A DNA stretch of 64,000 bases, taken from assembly GCF_002775205.1 (NCBI RefSeq), contig NC_036445.1, forward strand, positions 23,974,953-24,038,952, given 5' to 3'. Source of the stretch: Xiphophorus maculatus (Eukaryota > Chordata > Actinopteri > Cyprinodontiformes > Poeciliidae). Under the pieces are notes generated by a model that was given only the letters and a program-made list of their open reading frames with translations, was not told the DNA's origin and made no database searches. Shown here piece after piece: positions 40,225-50,779 of this stretch (within the stretch, counting starts at the first letter, position 1; each line of letters starts with the position of its first letter). Both the position numbers and the translations under genes were made by a program.

Positions 40225-40320
40225 GATCTAGTTGGGTCTGGACTTTGACTAGGCCATTGAAACATCTTGATGTGTTTTGTTTCTCTTCCATCCATCCGGT
40301 TGTAGATTTACTGCACAGTC
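40225..40320 (-). mobile_element. Short relic of a Tc1-like or related DNA transposon
   Basis: GTCTGGACTTTGACTAGGCC followed by ATTGAAACAT and GGTTGTAGATTTACTG is a word order I know from abundant fish DNA-transposon repeats. Only about 100 bp is recognisable. Confidence 0.5.
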
Positions 40321-41069
40321 CTGAAAAATACTCAGTTTGAGCCCAACTTCATCTGTTCTCATCTAATCTTACAATTGACTCTATATTGTTACAATGTAGA
40401 TGTGAATTCATGGCCAATTCAGTGTAAGGGTGCACTGGCCTCCAGAAACAGCCCAACTCATCACCCGTCTGCCACAAAGCTCGACACTTAGTATGAGATT
40501 TCCTCTCTAAAAGAACTGAGGATGCGCTCCCTGTCCCCACTGCTGTATTTTACTGTACTACATCTGGCGATTAAAACAACTTTGATGTTAAATAATCCAC
40601 TCTTCAAGATGTTGCTTGCAGCTGTAAGCCCATAAATGTATGAAAAGAACCATACAAACCCGGCCGCATTGAAGTCCACGGCTTTATGGTGCACTGAAAG
40701 TGCATGAGCGAGTATCTAAAGTCAGAGGGGTAGATGGGCCTGAACCAAGGTGAACACAAAGCCTGCCGCTGACAGACAGCCTGGTGCTATAGGATGAACC
40801 TGATCCGACTTGGACCAGAGCCTCGCAATATGTGTTTATTACAGAGGTGCTTTGTAGTTGCACTGTCATGATGATTAGTTTTGTTTTGGGGGTTTTTGTA
40901 CCTTTACCACAGTAAGATGTACAGTGTAATAAAAGCACTACTTTAAAAATGTGACACTAGCGAATTTGACTTTATTTAAGAAACTGTACAAATATGGTCA
41001 AATGTTTTGAGTTACGAGAAAGAATGAGGACTAATGAAGACCACAAACAACCCCTTAGAAGCAACATTG

Positions 41070-41075
41070 TTTATT
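41070..41075 (-). terminator. Candidate distal poly(A) signal of HINT3
   Basis: AATAAA on the minus strand about 960 nt beyond the stop. It would imply a long 3' UTR; transcript data would be needed to choose it. Confidence 0.25.
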
Positions 41076-42034
41076 CTAAATTAATGATTCAAAGTGCATA
41101 TTGGTTGTACAAAACATGCTCTAGTGCCCACACATTTACATTCAGTTCATACACAGCAATAAAGGATGACAATGCCCTGACATTTGATAAAACTGATTAA
41201 AGATGGATGGCTTCTGAATTTAAAAGCTTCTAAACTGATCAGCTGGATAGAATCACACACTTCCAAAAAAAAAAAACACAAGTCTGCCATAAAATTAGTG
41301 TTGTTGCTTTTTCATTTTGAATTATGTGTATTCTGTAAATATGGTTTTGTTTGAGGTAAAGCAGACCTTCACAAACTGGTAGTCAGTATTAATGTACATC
41401 TTTCGCACATACCACCTATAAGCAATGGGGCTTTTTTTACTTTTCTTTTTACACATTACAATCATTTTAAGTATCTTCAGTGCATTAACTGCGTCGTAGT
41501 GCTTCTTATGATCATTTTGTACAGTACCTGAACAAACAAAGTAACGTTTTGAGGATTACACATGTAAAACAGGCGGCACAGCTCATATACTCAGTGGATA
41601 AATGTTCAATTTAATATATTTTTGTTCACATGCATAACCTCAGCTTCACAATGCAGGCCCTATGAAATGACAGATTCTGTTGATGTTGATTAGTTTTGTT
41701 CTACAGTTGCATTTTAAAATCAAATCATCTTTCAGTTTTGATCAAATCAGAAAAATGCTAATTGGTCCATAGCCATTGGTTTTCTCTAAGATGACGAGCT
41801 AACAGAGAGCTTTGATACCCCACCCTTCCTGGGGCATCTTTGTGGCACATTGTGAAGAAACCGAGAAGTACTTGCCCTACAGGGCATCACACACGTTTAA
41901 AATAAAGTACTGTCCTTAACCTTTGTCAAACAAGAAAGAACAATAGATCCTGTATCCTCCAACATGGCAGCTACAGGAAGGATGATTGACGCCACTTTAT
42001 CAAAATTCACTGAAGAATAAAATGGATACGGAGT

Positions 42035-44187
42035 TCAATGTGTCTCTACTTTAGAGTTGAGGAGCTCAATCAGCTGATCTGCCTGCAAAACATTTGACAA
42101 TGAAAGAAGATGTTAGCTGTTCAGGCGTTTTTCTTCTTTTTTGTTCTTACCCATCATGAATAAAGTATAGTGACAGCTACACTACAGATACCAACAAATG
42201 CAGCACCCCATCCACTACACTCACACAGTCTAAATGCAAATAACGCTGTGATGCAATATATGCAAATAAAAAACTAACGACCAGATTGTCTTCCTATGAT
42301 TGAAATGCTAAAAACGTTAGGCTACCTACTCTAAATCTGTAGGGTAGCATCAGTAATTAAATAAGATATTGAGGATTTGACAGAAGAAAGTTGTGATTTC
42401 AAAACTGACCAAAGAGAGAGAAAAGAGTACGGATTAATCTTGTTGTTTCCATTTAAAATAAAAACAGCAAGAAATACATATTCCATATCTCTGATGACAG
42501 AAGCCCCGGGTAAAGCACTCATTTTTAACAAACCTAAATTCAAAGTTTTTCTAAAACTTACCGTGACAAACCAGTAGGCGTTGAGTCTGTAGATGAGGCG
42601 CGACATGAAGCCCATTTGACTGACTGGTGCCAGAACATGAAGGTGTAAATGTGAGACGGAACAGAACGGTGGCCAATGGAAGCCGAACCTGCACAGGAAA
42701 CATGTGAAGTATTTACTGTTACATCTGCTGCACATAACACATCAACATACGTCACTCGTCAAAAGACGATCCTCTAAATTTACTGCCGTGCGATACTGAA
42801 TGTTGCTAACCTGACATCAGCGAGATCGGTCACGTTGTGTTTTTGCAAAACATCCTTCCCGACGTCAACCATTTGCTTCACTAGAAACAACAGGAGAAGA
42901 ATTTAGCTTGTTGACCGTATGTGCAGGAAAAAAAAAAAAAAAAAAAAACACAAATGAGTGACCTTACCTAAAGGCACATGTTGTATGTTGAGTGATTTAC
43001 AGTTTCCAACATGTTTGGTTGGGACAACCAGGTAATGATGTGGAGCTGCGGGTTTAATGTCCCTGAAACAGCAAATATCTTCATCCTGCAACATATTTAT
43101 TTCACAAAAACCTGAAGTTACCAGTCTGTGGTTTACAATCAGCCACATGTTGCTCTGTGTCCACATGAGGCTGGTTCCTTTGAAGGCTAGAAATATTCAG
43201 AAATGTACGGATTTCGATGGATGTATCTTCCACGTCTGGATATGGATAGAAACAGAAAACGCAGCGTGGAAAATGTAATTTCCTAAAATTACATTTTCTA
43301 CATGTAGAAATGTAGAATGTAGAAATGTAGACTACATGTAAAAACGACTGTTAAATGTGTATTCATCCTTTATCAGTCTGCTAAGTTATCATCGCTTTAT
43401 TAAGCAATTTCCCCCTTGGAGAACAATAAATGATATTCTCTTCTATTGTCCCTCCACCTGTTCATCAATTCATTAACCTAGAATTCAGCTTTTCAATAGT
43501 ACATCCATCCTGTATCTATCCATCTCTCTGTCCACCATCCATCTGCAGTCAGATAATCATCACTCTATCCACTATTAAATCCATTAGTCCATTATCCATC
43601 GATCTATATTCCTGTTTATCCATTATTCACCCATCCATTGTTCATCTCCTGCTTAAAATGAACAGTGACTCTGTCTTTGTGTACTCGGACTAAAAGAGCC
43701 TGACAATTCTGAACATTTGAGTCTAGAAAAGGGAGAAATTTCACCACAGCCTTTTACTGCGTGAACTTTTGACTTGTACAGGAACCCTGTTTTGACCAGA
43801 CGGGATGCGAGACACACCTTACCCACATGATGGACCATTAACACAACAATTACTGCACTACAGGTTCACTGTTCTGCAAGCTATAATCGACTAAAATATC
43901 TAAAAGGAAGCTTCAATACCAGCCACGTCTTCCCTGTCCATGTCTGACAAGAGCAAAATCCGTTGCTATGAGAGTCTGTTAACAAAAACAAGCTAAAGCT
44001 AGCTGACTGACATCCACACACAAAACAGGAAGAAAAAGATTCTCACTCTGTGGAGAAGCTCTGTGTCCATTTCATTGTTTGCAATCCTGCAGAAAACACA
44101 CTTGTTGTTATAACCCTCCGCTGGTACACCGCCGGCTCGGTCTGTGCCCGTTGAGACGGGCTGAGAAGAAGTCTGACCCTCGGCCAT
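42035..44187 (-). CDS. hint3: HINT3, histidine triad nucleotide-binding protein 3, 5 exons, complete
   Basis: HINT3 is a HIT-superfamily hydrolase acting on AMP-linked substrates such as aminoacyl adenylates. Exons on the minus strand, 5' to 3': 44187-44047, 43085-42968, 42880-42811, 42688-42562, 42082-42035. They join in phase to 504 nt, or 167 aa (human 182). Visible marks are [17 protein letters not shown] near the N terminus, [20 protein letters not shown] in exon 2 and the histidine triad HLHLHV at residues 123-128 in exon 4. The C terminus is [15 protein letters not shown]. All introns are GT-AG. The start lies in GCCATTG read on +, with an alanine-glutamate-glycine N terminus and no other upstream candidate. 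Intron 2 carries a poly(A) run, and intron 1 carries a degenerate CCAT-rich stretch. Neighbours agree with the vertebrate TRMT11-HINT3-NCOA7 block. Confidence 0.97.
42928..42949. repeat. Poly(A) run in HINT3 intron 2
   Basis: About 20 A beside the exon 2 donor. Confidence 0.9.
43430..43650. repeat. Degenerate CCAT/TCCA-rich stretch in HINT3 intron 1
   Basis: Repeated CATCCAT and TATCCAT words without a fixed unit. Just before it, 43270-43297 is a 12-bp inverted repeat (AAAATGTAATTT). Confidence 0.6.
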
Positions 44188-44424
44188 TGCTGGGCAACGT
44201 GAATTGTCAATACTAAGACCAGAGAAGTCGATCCCAGATGCTCGACTCTGGATTCAGCCTCTGTTCTTTATGTACACGTAAATATATTTATTCTAGCGCA
44301 ATAGCGTCTTAACTTAACCGTAACCTAAAAGTTTAACAAAAATGACAAAATAACTGAATTATGTATATTTTTTTTATCCTCTCCCCAGATGTGAACAGGA
44401 ACAGAACTTTGACAGGTTTTCCGC

Positions 44425-44436
44425 TGCGCATGCGCG
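44425..44436. promoter_or_regulatory. NRF1-type palindrome TGCGCATGCGCG upstream of HINT3
   Basis: Exact match to the YGCGCAYGCGCR consensus, 238 bp upstream of the HINT3 ATG in an otherwise AT-rich flank. This is typical of TATA-less housekeeping promoters, so it probably marks the HINT3 promoter. Confidence 0.6.
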
Positions 44437-45041
44437 ACTGGGAAAACTGAACGGGGAAAATGATTTTATAAGTCTCTGTTTGGCCTGAAAATATTGTTGT
44501 TGTTGTTGTTTAAAGTCCGTGCTTGCCTCTCTATTTTTATATCCTTGTGTATAAAAGAAGCAAAAATGTAACTAAATATGTTTAATATGCAGTTATACAC
44601 ATATTTAAACTGGGACAATAATATCAACAGCTGTTCCTTTTGATATTAAGTCCTAGTCTCCAAAGAGACAAATGGCATTAGTTATTTTGAAAATGTTTTT
44701 GGATGAAGTGGAGAGGGCCATATCGGGTTCTGATCATTTAATCAGGAAACAAAAACCTTTGACAAAAAAAAAAACTGTTAATGCTAACTGAAGCATCCCT
44801 AAGTACATTTTTGTCAGTAGCACTAAAAATGATATTTAAAAAATTGGGCTGAATAATTTCTCATAAATCAGAAATATGTTTGCAGTGAAGATAATGATGC
44901 GGGAAAAATATTTAGTTGCACTTTGTTGCTACGATTTTGATTTTAACATACCATTCACTACTTCATAAATCTATTATAACTAACCCTCCACAGGTGGCAT
45001 GACTTTATGAAGTCTGTCTGCAACAAATTTCTTCACCAGGT

Positions 45042-45056
<15 letters not shown>

Positions 45057-45125
<69 letters not shown>
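45057..45125. repeat. (AT)n microsatellite after a poly(A) run
   Basis: About 34 AT units preceded by 16 A. Confidence 0.98.
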
Positions 45126-45126
<1 letters not shown>

Positions 45127-45312
45127 TTCACATCTAAATCTGCCAGGGTTATGAATTGCCCTTGTTCTGCTGTAGAGTGACTCAATACTTCTTATAATCA
45201 TTTTGTTTTCCTATAAGTAGACTCAAGGACTGAAGGCTACCTCTGCTTTCCCACATTGTTGCGTTGTTGTATATTTAGTGTTTGACTGGAGAAATAAAAC
45301 CATGAAGTTGCT

Positions 45313-45572
45313 CCATGGTGGACGAGTTGCTCACAGTGTTGTCTTGCAGCCGGAAGCATCTGGGTTCAAATACTGGCCTGGTTTCTTTCTTCGTGAAGTT
45401 GCATGTTCCTCAGTGCATGTCTAGCTTCTCATCCAGCTTCCAAAAACAGGACTGTTAGGTCAGCTGGTTACTCTAAATTGTGTAAGTCTATGTGTGCATC
45501 CATTGTTTTGTCCAGAGTTGCCCTGTGATGAACTGGCAACCGGGAACAGACAAAGGATGGATGAAAAAACCC
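45313..45572 (+). mobile_element. Diverged tRNA-derived SINE, teleost type
   Basis: The head has box A-like TGGACGAGTTGC and box B-like GGGTTCAAATA. The body GCATGTTCCTCAGTGCATGT, then CCAAAAACAGGACTGTTAGG, TCTAAATTG and GCCCTGTGATGAACTGGC, follows the order of a SINE family common in teleosts. It ends near AAAGGATGGATG. Confidence 0.75.
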
Positions 45573-46452
45573 CGGCATGTTCCTGAGAGAACAGACAAGA
45601 AGGCAAAGAGAAAAAAAAAATAGAGAGACGGCCACCACTTGAAAGCGATTAATGATGCGTCTGTCAAGTCTTGTCTGTCGTTTTCTGAGGGTAACGTCAT
45701 TGATGACTTAACCTAAACCTCGCCTGATTCATGGAGACGTTCGAGTTCTGGCGTGATTAATGAACAGACAGCTGTATATTGTGGATACGCTCACACAAGC
45801 ACCAGGTCAAAGGGGAAAACTTGTTCATAGGTGCATTTTGGGAAGTTAATTTTCTCAGTGGTAACATTTTGATGCGGTGCAGAGTTTCTCTGCACGGTCT
45901 TAAAACAAAAAAAGCATCTCTTAATTATCTCAATTTAGGGCTGTAAAAGTAAAAGTCTTAAATTAAACCAATAACTACTGTATGAGGGATAGTGCGCTTC
46001 AATTCATTTATTGCATTGTGTTACATTTGCTCATCCATGGGTTTTAGAAGCAAACTAAAACCCATAAACAATAGCTTTTTTAAAGCTTAACAGAGTCTCC
46101 TTCATTTATCTTGTATAAATGATTTAAGTCTAAAATCTTATGTTTTCTTAGAGATTCTTGAATGTTATTTATGGAAACTATCAGAAATCCTATGACCTAT
46201 CTCAAAAGGGTAATTCCTCTGAACTAGAGCACAATTGAAACAATATTATGTTTTGAAATAGAACAGACAGCTGTCTGAGACCTAATGTCTTTTTTTTTTT
46301 AATTATTGAAATATATTTGCCAGATACTATTGGTTGGTCATGTTACATACTCATTATACACAGAAAAATAGAAACTATAAGTTTAAACTGTGGAGAGAGA
46401 AAAAAACATGTGGTGCATTCTGAAATATGATATATGATTTCCTTGACTGGGG

Positions 46453-46522
<70 letters not shown>

Positions 46523-47039
46523 TCTTCGGCTGAAATGTTGCAAACATTTCTGAGTGAAATGATTTATTTTAGAAAAGAGAGTCTTACTAAGAAATTGTGC
46601 TGCAAAACTGTCTTTGACCAGCAGGGGGGGATATGTACAAGCAAATTAGATTTGAGAAACATGCTTTTGCATAATAATTGGCTGAAAAATACAACATTTT
46701 TTTCATATTCACACCCCAAAGTTGATGCCAGATGCAGAGTTCTCTTGCCCAAACATCTGAGCTCATCAGGACACAAACACAAACCATGCTACAGGTTTCT
46801 GTCCCGCCGATGTCCTGCTTTATAAAATCTCCAGTGCAAACACGCAAATCTAAATGACACTCTGTCTTTTGGTTCCATTTTAGCTTTGTCTGTCCATTAC
46901 ACTTTGGCAGTTCAAAGCTAGAGTGATGCACATCACACCTTCTACGTCGTAATATATATATTTTTTTAATGTTTTGTTTTTGTTGAGGTATGATAATAAA
47001 AAATACAAATGATACACTCAGCCTTAACAGTAAATAGAA
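45573..47039. other. Intergenic, no gene seen
   Basis: AT-rich DNA downstream of the pseudogene with the (ATT)n tract. ORFs here are low-complexity or lack family features. Confidence 0.5.
46454..46522. repeat. (ATT)n microsatellite
   Basis: About 23 uninterrupted triplets. Confidence 0.98.
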
Positions 47040-47590
47040 CTACGTTTTCATTTATTTAGACTTTAACAGTGACAGTGTCAGCACCACCTCATCTGACATG
47101 TACACATTCAAGTAAAAACAACCAGAAAGACACTCGGAAGAGCTTGCTTGCTTAAGTGCATTTTTAAAAAAGAAAGAAAAAAATAGATGTACACACATGT
47201 ATTTAAAAATTAAAACATTGCAAAAATGTGCAAGATACGTATTTCCCTAAAAGGAATCCTTAAACGAACAAAGGGCATTTAGGAGAAGAGCAGTGGCCGT
47301 TAACTCTTCAGTTTTGTGCCTCAGTCTCTAGTCATAACAGTTTTATTGTGCTTTTTGGTTTTTGTACAGGTTTTACTGACTCCTGTGCTGAGGTAAATCT
47401 GTGCATCTGTGCAGATGCACAGATTTACCTCCTCTCCTATTACAGTGTCTGCACCATAAAATTAATCACTTCACTTAAGGCCACAAGCAAATACGTGCAA
47501 CTGTTCTCCCCCTGCAAGTGCATTTTAAACCTACGAGTAATGAAGTCATTCCCGTTAAGTGAAAATAAATAGAAAACGTTAAAAGACTTT
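47040..47590 (-). other. 3'-UTR-like flank of the NCOA7-like pseudogene
   Basis: No ORF support. It shares blocks, in order, with 54060-54565, for example GTCTGCACCATAAAAT, AAACATT(A/G)CAAAAA and TTTCCCTAAAA. It holds a perfect 42-bp palindrome. Confidence 0.5.
47390..47431. repeat. Perfect 20-bp inverted repeat with 2-nt loop
   Basis: Arms start GAGGTAAATCTGTGCATCTG and are exactly complementary across a TG centre. It lies in the 3' flank of the pseudogene. Confidence 0.9.
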
Positions 47591-48684
47591 CACAAGACAC
47601 CTCGTGTTGGGTGACACAATCAAAGCTGGCCACAACAGGACAAAGCTTTTAACGGCTCCTCCGCCAGTTTCGCAATGAGCTTTTCATGTTTCCTCTAGTC
47701 TCTAGGAGTCGCATTTCAACCGACCGGAATACGAACTCGCAGAACCGGTCCGCAGAACCAGTCTCTTAGGCTTTGTGCAGCATGTGGGATGCTCTCATGC
47801 AGGTGCAGTGGAGAGAGCTGATGCTCCACTCTGGTTGGGTTTTGAGGCGTCGCAGCCTCAGAGAAGAAACCTCGTTTGCTTGACGCTGCCATTCAGTCCC
47901 TGCACGGTCCAAACTTCGATGTCCAGAACAGTGAAGTCCTCGTGCGTGGACAGAGGAGCGTTGTGGAAGGTGGGGAAGGAAAAGCTCGCACCGCAGCACA
48001 AATCTGCGTCCAGCCAGAGGGCAAATCCACCCCTAAAAGAGAGAAAACATATACATTTAGAAGGAGAATCTTTGAAATATATTGCAGCGCATTTTAAGAA
48101 CAGGAACAGAGCCTACCCTCCTCCACCAATCTGCAGAGGTTCCCTGCTGCCACTCACAGAGTAGGAGTTCTCTCCACTTCACTTGTATTGCTAAAGAAAA
48201 CACAAATAAAAGATATTAACAGTTTTAGCTTTAAATCGTTTTTGTTATGTCCTTCTTCAACCTATATCTTTGGCTGACATCGATAAAAGAACCTATGTGT
48301 CCATCCAATTAGTAGTAGTAGTCTCACATATTTATGTTTCTCTAACAGGTTCGTGTTAAGAATGACAATTGAAAGTGTGAACTTTAATTATTACTAATGC
48401 TACATTCAGAGACGTGTCTGAAAATAAAAGCTCCCCCAACCTTCTACCTGGAAATCAGGACCGAAGCTGAACAAGAAGGTCTGGCCAGTAAATATTTACT
48501 GACTGAACGGATCTGAGCAGAAAGCCCCAAACACCTGAAAATAACAACAACAACAACAACATCAGTTTGTTAATTGGTGTTTTGGCTTGTTGGGAACCTG
48601 TCAGATCCAGATGCAAACCTTTGTGAACATGTCTTTGACGACCAGCAGCACTGGGCTGTCCAGGTTAGCTGTGTTCCTATAGAG

Positions 48685-48887
48685 CAGGGGTGTCCAAAGT
48701 GGGTCCTGGAGGGCCGGCATCCTGCATGTTTTGGTTCTCTCCCTGGTTTAACACACCTGGATCAAATGATGGCTCATTAGAGGCCTAAGAAGAACATTGA
48801 CATGCTGAGAAGGTTGTTACTACCACCAGGGAGAGAACTAAAACATGCAGGATGCCTGCCTTTGAGGTCCAGCTGTGGGCACCACTG
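48685..48887. mobile_element. hAT-type MITE inserted inside a TLDc exon
   Basis: 203 bp. Ends are CAGGGGTGTCCA and, reversed, CAGTGGTGCCCA, with further inverted similarity inward. It is flanked by an exact 8-bp duplication CTATAGAG (48677-48684 and 48888-48895), the hAT hallmark. Removing it with one duplication leaves an exon of exactly 153 bp, the length of the intact paralogous exon (61469-61621). Confidence 0.93.
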
Positions 48888-49264
48888 CTATAGAGCGTCT
48901 GCAGGCTTGTCCCATGGATGGAGGTACTGTACACCAGTTGCCATGGATACCCCTGGGTCTTTGGAGGCATGTGAGAAGCAAGCTGTGGGGAAATCATCAG
49001 TTTCTGATGAGATAACGCCCTTGGATGTCTCACTTGGGGCCTGCCTCTCTGACAGGAGCAGTGGGTTACCTTGAGCAGGTGATCTTCGCCCAGCAGCTGG
49101 CTGTGGTGTGTCAGGAAAGGCGGTGTGTGTTCAGGCTCATCGCTCTCCAGCTCAGACTGCACCGAGCTGTACAAACTCAAGCTGCGCTTGGATTCCGCCG
49201 CTGTGATGATCCGCAACAGGGATGCACAAGGATGCAACAAGTTGCTAAAAATAAAATGTAACTT

Positions 49265-50246
49265 AGGGTGGCCAAGCGTCCGTATTTCCCGGGACATGTC
49301 CGTATTTCACGTCCTGTCCCGGGCGTCCCGGGGTTTTTTAAGAACGTGAGGAAATGTCCTGTTTTTTAAATTACCTTCATTGGACCATTAAATTTACAGG
49401 CACTAGGGCACTGCGCTGCGTGTGACGTAATCCCTGAGCCGAGTCAGTGCGGGCAGCCTTGTTCTTAATCAGAAGATAGATAGCGTGGCTGTCAGTACGC
49501 CAACAACATGCCAAAGCGCAAATGTATGTTTACCGACGATTTACAAAAGAGTTTCCACACTTTCAGACCGGGTCGAGACAAATGGGAGGCCTTGTGCACA
49601 GTGTGCAAAGCAGGCACATATGTCTCGGTGTCCAATGGAGGTGCAAGGGATCTGAAAAGCCACCTGGACACCGAGAAACACAAAACAGCTGTCCGAGGTG
49701 AGAGTAGTGCTAGCTCGATCACACAGTACTTTGTCAAACCAGGGAACGAGGATGCAGTGAATGCAGCGGAGGCTGCATGGCCATTCCACACAGTGAAACA
49801 TCACAACAGTTATCGATCTATGGACTGCACGAGTTCATTGTTGAAAAAGACCCTCCCCGATTCAGACACTCCCAAAAAGTTTAGTTGTGCCCGAACTAAG
49901 ACCGAGGCTATTGTTGATGGTGTTCAGGCACCTCATTCTGTTGAAGTGGCGCACAAGGCGCTTGAAGACATCCCATTTTGTGGTGCTATTCATTCATTAC
50001 AGGAATTGTTAAGCATTTTTTAATAAATACATTTTGAATAAAATTATCATTTGTTATTGGAGTTATTGTTGACTTTTACTGAAAAGCATTTTTAATAAAC
50101 CAACTGTAAATATCATGTTATTGTAGGATTACATAGGCCTATGTTAAGTGAGTGCGTGCCACAGACATCTCTATGCATGGGAACAGAGATCCCCCCCGCG
50201 CGCTCCAAGGTGTCCTGGTTTTCCCAAATGAAAATATGGTCACCCT
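49265..50246 (+). mobile_element. Internally deleted DNA transposon (hAT-like, BED finger) in a pseudogene intron
   Basis: 982 bp. Terminal inverted repeats start AGGGTGGCCA and, reversed, AGGGTGACCA. It is flanked by an exact 9-bp repeat ATGTAACTT (49256-49264 and 50247-50255). hAT elements usually make 8-bp duplications; a shared A next to an 8-bp site would explain nine. It lies between the first and second exons of the pseudogene and carries the BED-finger ORF. Confidence 0.85.
49508..50023 (+). CDS. BED-type zinc-finger fragment of a transposase, 171 aa
   Basis: N terminus MPKRKCMFTDDLQKSF. The finger CTVC ... HLDTEKH fits the BED pattern (C-x2-C ... H-x5-H), residues about 33-61. Residues about 100-140 (FHTVKHHNSYRSMDCTSSLL, then ARTKTEAIV) recall the region after the BED finger in fish hAT-like transposases. 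The catalytic core is absent. The last 30 residues probably come from a join over an internal deletion. It has an intact start and stop, so it could still be translated, but host use is unproven. Confidence 0.7.
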   Translation: MPKRKCMFTDDLQKSFHTFRPGRDKWEALCTVCKAGTYVSVSNGGARDLKSHLDTEKHKTAVRGESSASSITQYFVKPGNEDAVNAAEAAWPFHTVKHHNSYRSMDCTSSLLKKTLPDSDTPKKFSCARTKTEAIVDGVQAPHSVEVAHKALEDIPFCGAIHSLQELLSIF

Positions 50247-50576
50247 ATGTAACTTCTTTTTTTTTCTTTTTACTTGTGTCTGTTCTTGCATGTGCTCATT
50301 TTGCTTTCAAAATGTCTTATCTCTGTGTCTTTGAAGCGAACTGTGCAAAGTCTATTTGTTTCGTAACGACTCCCACTCTCTTGAGCAAATAAAGTTAATC
50401 TCACTTCCACATACAGCTCCACACAGTCACTGACAGCATAAAGCGTGCAGATATTGTCCTGCCTTTTCCTGATAACTCCTGATTTCTCTGTGTTATTCTG
50501 AACTCTGTCGCTCCGATTGTACCGTATGCCCTCTAGAAGCACCTGTCCACGATTACTTTAAAAAAAAAATGGGACT

Positions 50577-50712
50577 GCTTCACTTTAATTAGTGGGGAAA
50601 CTCAAGCTCCCCGGTGTGTTCTGCAAATGATCGTTGATTCCAGTGCTGATGGGAAGACCACGCCTGCTTCTGGGATATGGAGAGAGGGAATACATGGGAT
50701 GCCCATATAAGG
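50577..50712 (-). promoter_or_regulatory. Decayed copy of the interferon-type promoter
   Basis: Aligned with 62231-62376. The proximal ISRE became TTAAAGTGAAGC, the distal one GGGAAGACC, and the TATA region became a T/A run, while CCATATAAGG (50703-50712) stayed perfect. Confidence 0.65.
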
Positions 50713-50779
50713 AATGTGGCATTTCCCACAACCCCAGGGACAACAGCCAGGCTCCATGCTTCTTCGAGTTACAGTAAAA

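Larger units (their letters stand above)
47858..50545 (-). pseudogene. Tandem NCOA7-like TLDc pseudogene (short-isoform part)
   Basis: All six exons of the intact copy can be recognised: first exon 50405 to about 50475, then 49070-49210, 48896-48982 plus 48619-48684 (split by a MITE), 48448-48534, 48117-48190, 47858-48032. Preserved stretches include TQGYPWQLVYST, GTSLQTLY, GFALWLDAD and EVWTVQ. Visible breaks are: both candidate ATGs changed (ATC and ATA); the acceptor before the second exon reads GG instead of AG; the third coding exon is interrupted by a 203-bp MITE; the fourth has a 2-bp deletion and further loss, giving a frameshift and TAA; the fifth has TGA at 48179-48181 where the intact gene has TGG; the sixth has DLYHG changed to DLCCG and a 1-bp insertion that removes the normal stop. 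It cannot make a TLDc protein by the parental route. Confidence 0.92.

Noticed and set aside
46343-46825. Poly-asparagine / poly-isoleucine ORFs
   Set aside because: Produced by the (ATT)n microsatellite; no conserved sequence outside.
48574-49349. Plus-strand ORFs across the pseudogene exons
   Set aside because: Shadows of minus-strand TLDc exons and of the MITE.
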